Shown here: positions 5,136 through 6,404 of the stretch, in pieces
Numbering within the stretch: the stretch's first letter is position 1
Layout of the letters: each line of letters starts with the position of its first letter
Assembly: GCA_022360735.1 (NCBI GenBank)
Contig: JAKSCF010000062.1
Coordinates: 1-6,404 of the forward strand
DNA length: 6,404 bases
Reading direction: 5' to 3'
DNA from: Clostridia bacterium
GTDB taxonomy: Bacteria; Bacillota_A; Clostridia; Peptostreptococcales; JAAYPU01
Program-made: the position numbers and the translations under genes
Notes under the pieces: generated by a model
What the model was told of the DNA's origin: nothing
Seen by the model: only the letters and a program-made list of their open reading frames with translations
Databases searched by the model: none

Positions 5136-6251
5136 TCATTTCCATATGAATTCTATTTTCTTTTGTGGACATAGACTTACGCACATGCCGCAGCCGGTAC
5201 ATTTATTACTGTCAATTATTACTTTATCTTCATCATAACAAATAGCGTTGTACATACAAGATGCCAAGCAGCTTTGACAATCCGAATCACTGCATTCTCG
5301 CATTAGGCTCGCTGTATAAGGCTCTACTTTCATTTCCTCAAAAGATTTTAATGCCGTTAATGCGTTTCCTCTAATCTCGCTGATATTTTGATATTGACTT
5401 TCCCTCACCCAACGGTCTAAATCTTCAATAATTTTTTCGAAAATACCAAAGCCATTCATCAATACTGCTGTTCCAATTTGTACGGTGGATGCACCAAGCA
5501 TCATATATTCTATTGCATTTTTATAGTTTTCTATTCCGCCTACACCACATACCTGTATATCAACCGCCTGTGAAATAGTCGCTATAGCTGCCAGGCCGAT
5601 AGGCCGGATGGGCGAACCTGAATATCCCCCATAGGTAGGTAAAAGAGGCCTCTCTTTTTGTATATCTACACCGATGATTGCACGAACCGTATCGATGCCA
5701 CTAATGGCTTTAGCTCCTGCTTTTTCAGCTGCAACAGCAACTTCAGCCATGTTGTTTACACTGGGTGACATTTTAACCATTACGGGAATTTTTACTTTGT
5801 CTGAAACGCTTTTGGTTAATTCAAACACTCGGTTTGGATTGGAAGCCAATACCGCTACCCCTTCTCCATGAGGTGAAGCCACGCCAAGCTCTATTGCATC
5901 TGCTCCAAACCTCTCGACTCTACCGGCAACATACGCCATTTCAGATGGTGAATGGGCTAATATGTTGGCAATGACCGTTCCACCTGCTGATTTTACTTCA
6001 TAGATTTCTCTTTCCCATTCTTCCAAAGAGAAATCACTATAGAGGCGAATGTTCTGAACCCCTCTATCCACACGAACAAGCCTAGGTCTTACGTTTCTTC
6101 TGATTTCATTAACGATGGTTTCTGTGACGACAGCTCCTGCACCAACGGCTACTGCTTTTTTCATCATCTCACCATTTCTACACCATGACCCTGAAGCTGC
6201 AATAATGGGATTATTCAGTTTTATTCCCATAAAATCAACTGATAAACTCAA
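5136..6251 (-). CDS. Dihydroorotate dehydrogenase/PreA-like flavoprotein with C-terminal Fe-S domain
   Basis: This is an FMN-binding (beta/alpha)8 oxidoreductase related to class 1 dihydroorotate dehydrogenases and to the dihydropyrimidine dehydrogenase subunit PreA. The barrel (about 1-310) shows the N-terminal NPIIAASGS (14-22), VMVKMSP (157-163) with the conserved Lys160, ISGIDTV (183-189), GGYSGSPIRPIGL (208-220), and the phosphate-binding segments CGVGGI (235-240) and GASTVQIGTA (253-262). The tail has Cys320, 325, 328, 332 (plus 338) and a canonical CTGCGMCVSLCP (Cys351, 354, 357, 361), so probably two [4Fe-4S] clusters. Notably the catalytic loop reads L-G-V-A-S-P-H-G (122-129) where DHODs and DPD read L-N-x-S-C-P-N/H-G, so Ser126 replaces Cys and Gly123 replaces Asn. 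It may therefore act on something other than dihydroorotate or uracil. The TTG start is supported by AGGAGG 9 nt upstream. It follows a LacI-type gene by 17 nt; no PreT/PyrK-type partner is visible. Confidence 0.85.
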   Translation of the reverse strand: MSLSVDFMGIKLNNPIIAASGSWCRNGEMMKKAVAVGAGAVVTETIVNEIRRNVRPRLVRVDRGVQNIRLYSDFSLEEWEREIYEVKSAGGTVIANILAHSPSEMAYVAGRVERFGADAIELGVASPHGEGVAVLASNPNRVFELTKSVSDKVKIPVMVKMSPSVNNMAEVAVAAEKAGAKAISGIDTVRAIIGVDIQKERPLLPTYGGYSGSPIRPIGLAAIATISQAVDIQVCGVGGIENYKNAIEYMMLGASTVQIGTAVLMNGFGIFEKIIEDLDRWVRESQYQNISEIRGNALTALKSFEEMKVEPYTASLMRECSDSDCQSCLASCMYNAICYDEDKVIIDSNKCTGCGMCVSLCPQKKIEFIWK

Positions 6252-6260
6252 ATCTTTAAT

Positions 6261-6266
6261 CCTCCT
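6261..6266 (-). promoter_or_regulatory. Ribosome binding site setting the TTG start of the PreA-like gene
   Basis: The minus strand reads AAAAAGGAGGATTAAAGAT then TTG (6251-6249). AGGAGG sits 9 nt before the TTG, and the encoded SLSVDFMGIKLNNP matches the usual N-terminus of the family. There is no in-frame ATG before residue 8, which would cut into the first strand. The site lies between the LacI-type stop codon (6271-6269) and the start, consistent with coupled expression. Confidence 0.8.
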
Positions 6267-6268
6267 TT

Positions 6269-6404
6269 TTAATCAAAGATTTGTTTAACTCTTCGTCCAT
6301 AACCACAGGACTCTCTAATTTTGAGCTTAGTGTCTAAAAAAATACTCTGTGGTACATGGTCATTATCATTACTCTCAATATTATCAAACAACAGTCTGGC
6401 AGCT
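6269..6404 (-). CDS. LacI-family transcriptional regulator, C-terminal fragment (5' part outside window)
   Basis: Reading leftward from 6403, 44 codons followed by TAA give AARLLFDNIESND...VPQSIFLDTKLKIRESCGYGRR...FD. The pattern A-x-x-L-L-x-x-I, then hydrophobic-L-x-T-x-L-x-I-R-E-S-C-G is the last helix and strand of the effector-binding domain of LacI/GalR repressors. The DNA-binding helix-turn-helix and ligand residues lie beyond the right edge, so neither operator nor effector can be predicted. Seventeen nucleotides separate its stop from the TTG start of the PreA-like gene, so the two are probably co-transcribed and the regulator may control its own operon. Most LacI members respond to sugars, a few to nucleobases (PurR), which leaves both options open given the neighbour. 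The fragment is short, but the RESCG ending makes the family call fairly secure. Confidence 0.8.
   Translation of the reverse strand, partial: AARLLFDNIESNDNDHVPQSIFLDTKLKIRESCGYGRRVKQIFD

Noticed and set aside
5136..6251. Possible horizontal transfer of the PreA-like gene because sampled lines look more GC-rich than the kinase gene
   Set aside because: hbd also has GC-richer stretches than the kinase, so the contrast probably reflects conserved enzyme composition; no flanking mobile elements are seen.

Overview
The window looks like chromosomal DNA from a low-GC anaerobic Firmicute, most likely of class Clostridia. The evidence is the AT-rich base composition, strong AGGAGG-type ribosome binding sites, GTG and TTG starts, a crt-hbd gene pair of the butyrate/crotonyl-CoA type, and two different oxidoreductases that carry ferredoxin-like Fe-S tails. 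I cannot name a genus. Nearly all of the coding content is recognisable metabolism and regulation. I see no transposase, CRISPR array, toxin-antitoxin pair, phage gene, tRNA or rRNA.

Layout from left to right. Positions 1-309 hold no confident gene; they end in a long hairpin terminator (257-298) that closes the leftward operon. On the minus strand, reading right to left, come a membrane-bound PAS-type histidine kinase (3464-2061, GTG start), then crotonase (1965-1189), then 3-hydroxyacyl-CoA dehydrogenase (1161-310). Crotonase and the dehydrogenase are 27 nt apart and clearly co-transcribed. The kinase lies 95 nt upstream of crotonase, and that gap holds plausible internal promoters and a short GGGGACAGGT motif. 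A 423-nt divergent intergenic region (3465-3887) contains a near-consensus promoter for a plus-strand aldo/keto reductase with an Fe-S tail (3888-5027). A bidirectional hairpin terminator (about 5068-5098) separates it from a convergent minus-strand gene for a dihydroorotate dehydrogenase/PreA-like flavoprotein with a C-terminal Fe-S domain (6251-5136, TTG start). Just upstream of that gene, cut by the right edge of the window, is the C-terminal end of a LacI-family repressor (6404-6269).

How the genes fit together. Crt and Hbd catalyse adjacent steps, 3-hydroxybutyryl-CoA to or from crotonyl-CoA and acetoacetyl-CoA to or from 3-hydroxybutyryl-CoA. The thiolase, butyryl-CoA dehydrogenase and Etf genes that often accompany them are absent here, and the terminator after hbd shows the unit ends there. 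The kinase has no response regulator in the window, so its target is unknown. The LacI-type gene and the PreA-like gene probably form one operon.

The points most worth a second look are: the cofactor loop of Hbd, where the usual Asp is replaced by Ser-Arg-Arg (suggesting NADPH); the PreA-like protein, whose catalytic-loop Cys and substrate-contacting Asn are replaced by Ser and Gly; the degenerate ATP-lid motif of the orphan kinase; and the dyad symmetries around the aldo/keto reductase promoter. I did not find a clear previously undescribed system.
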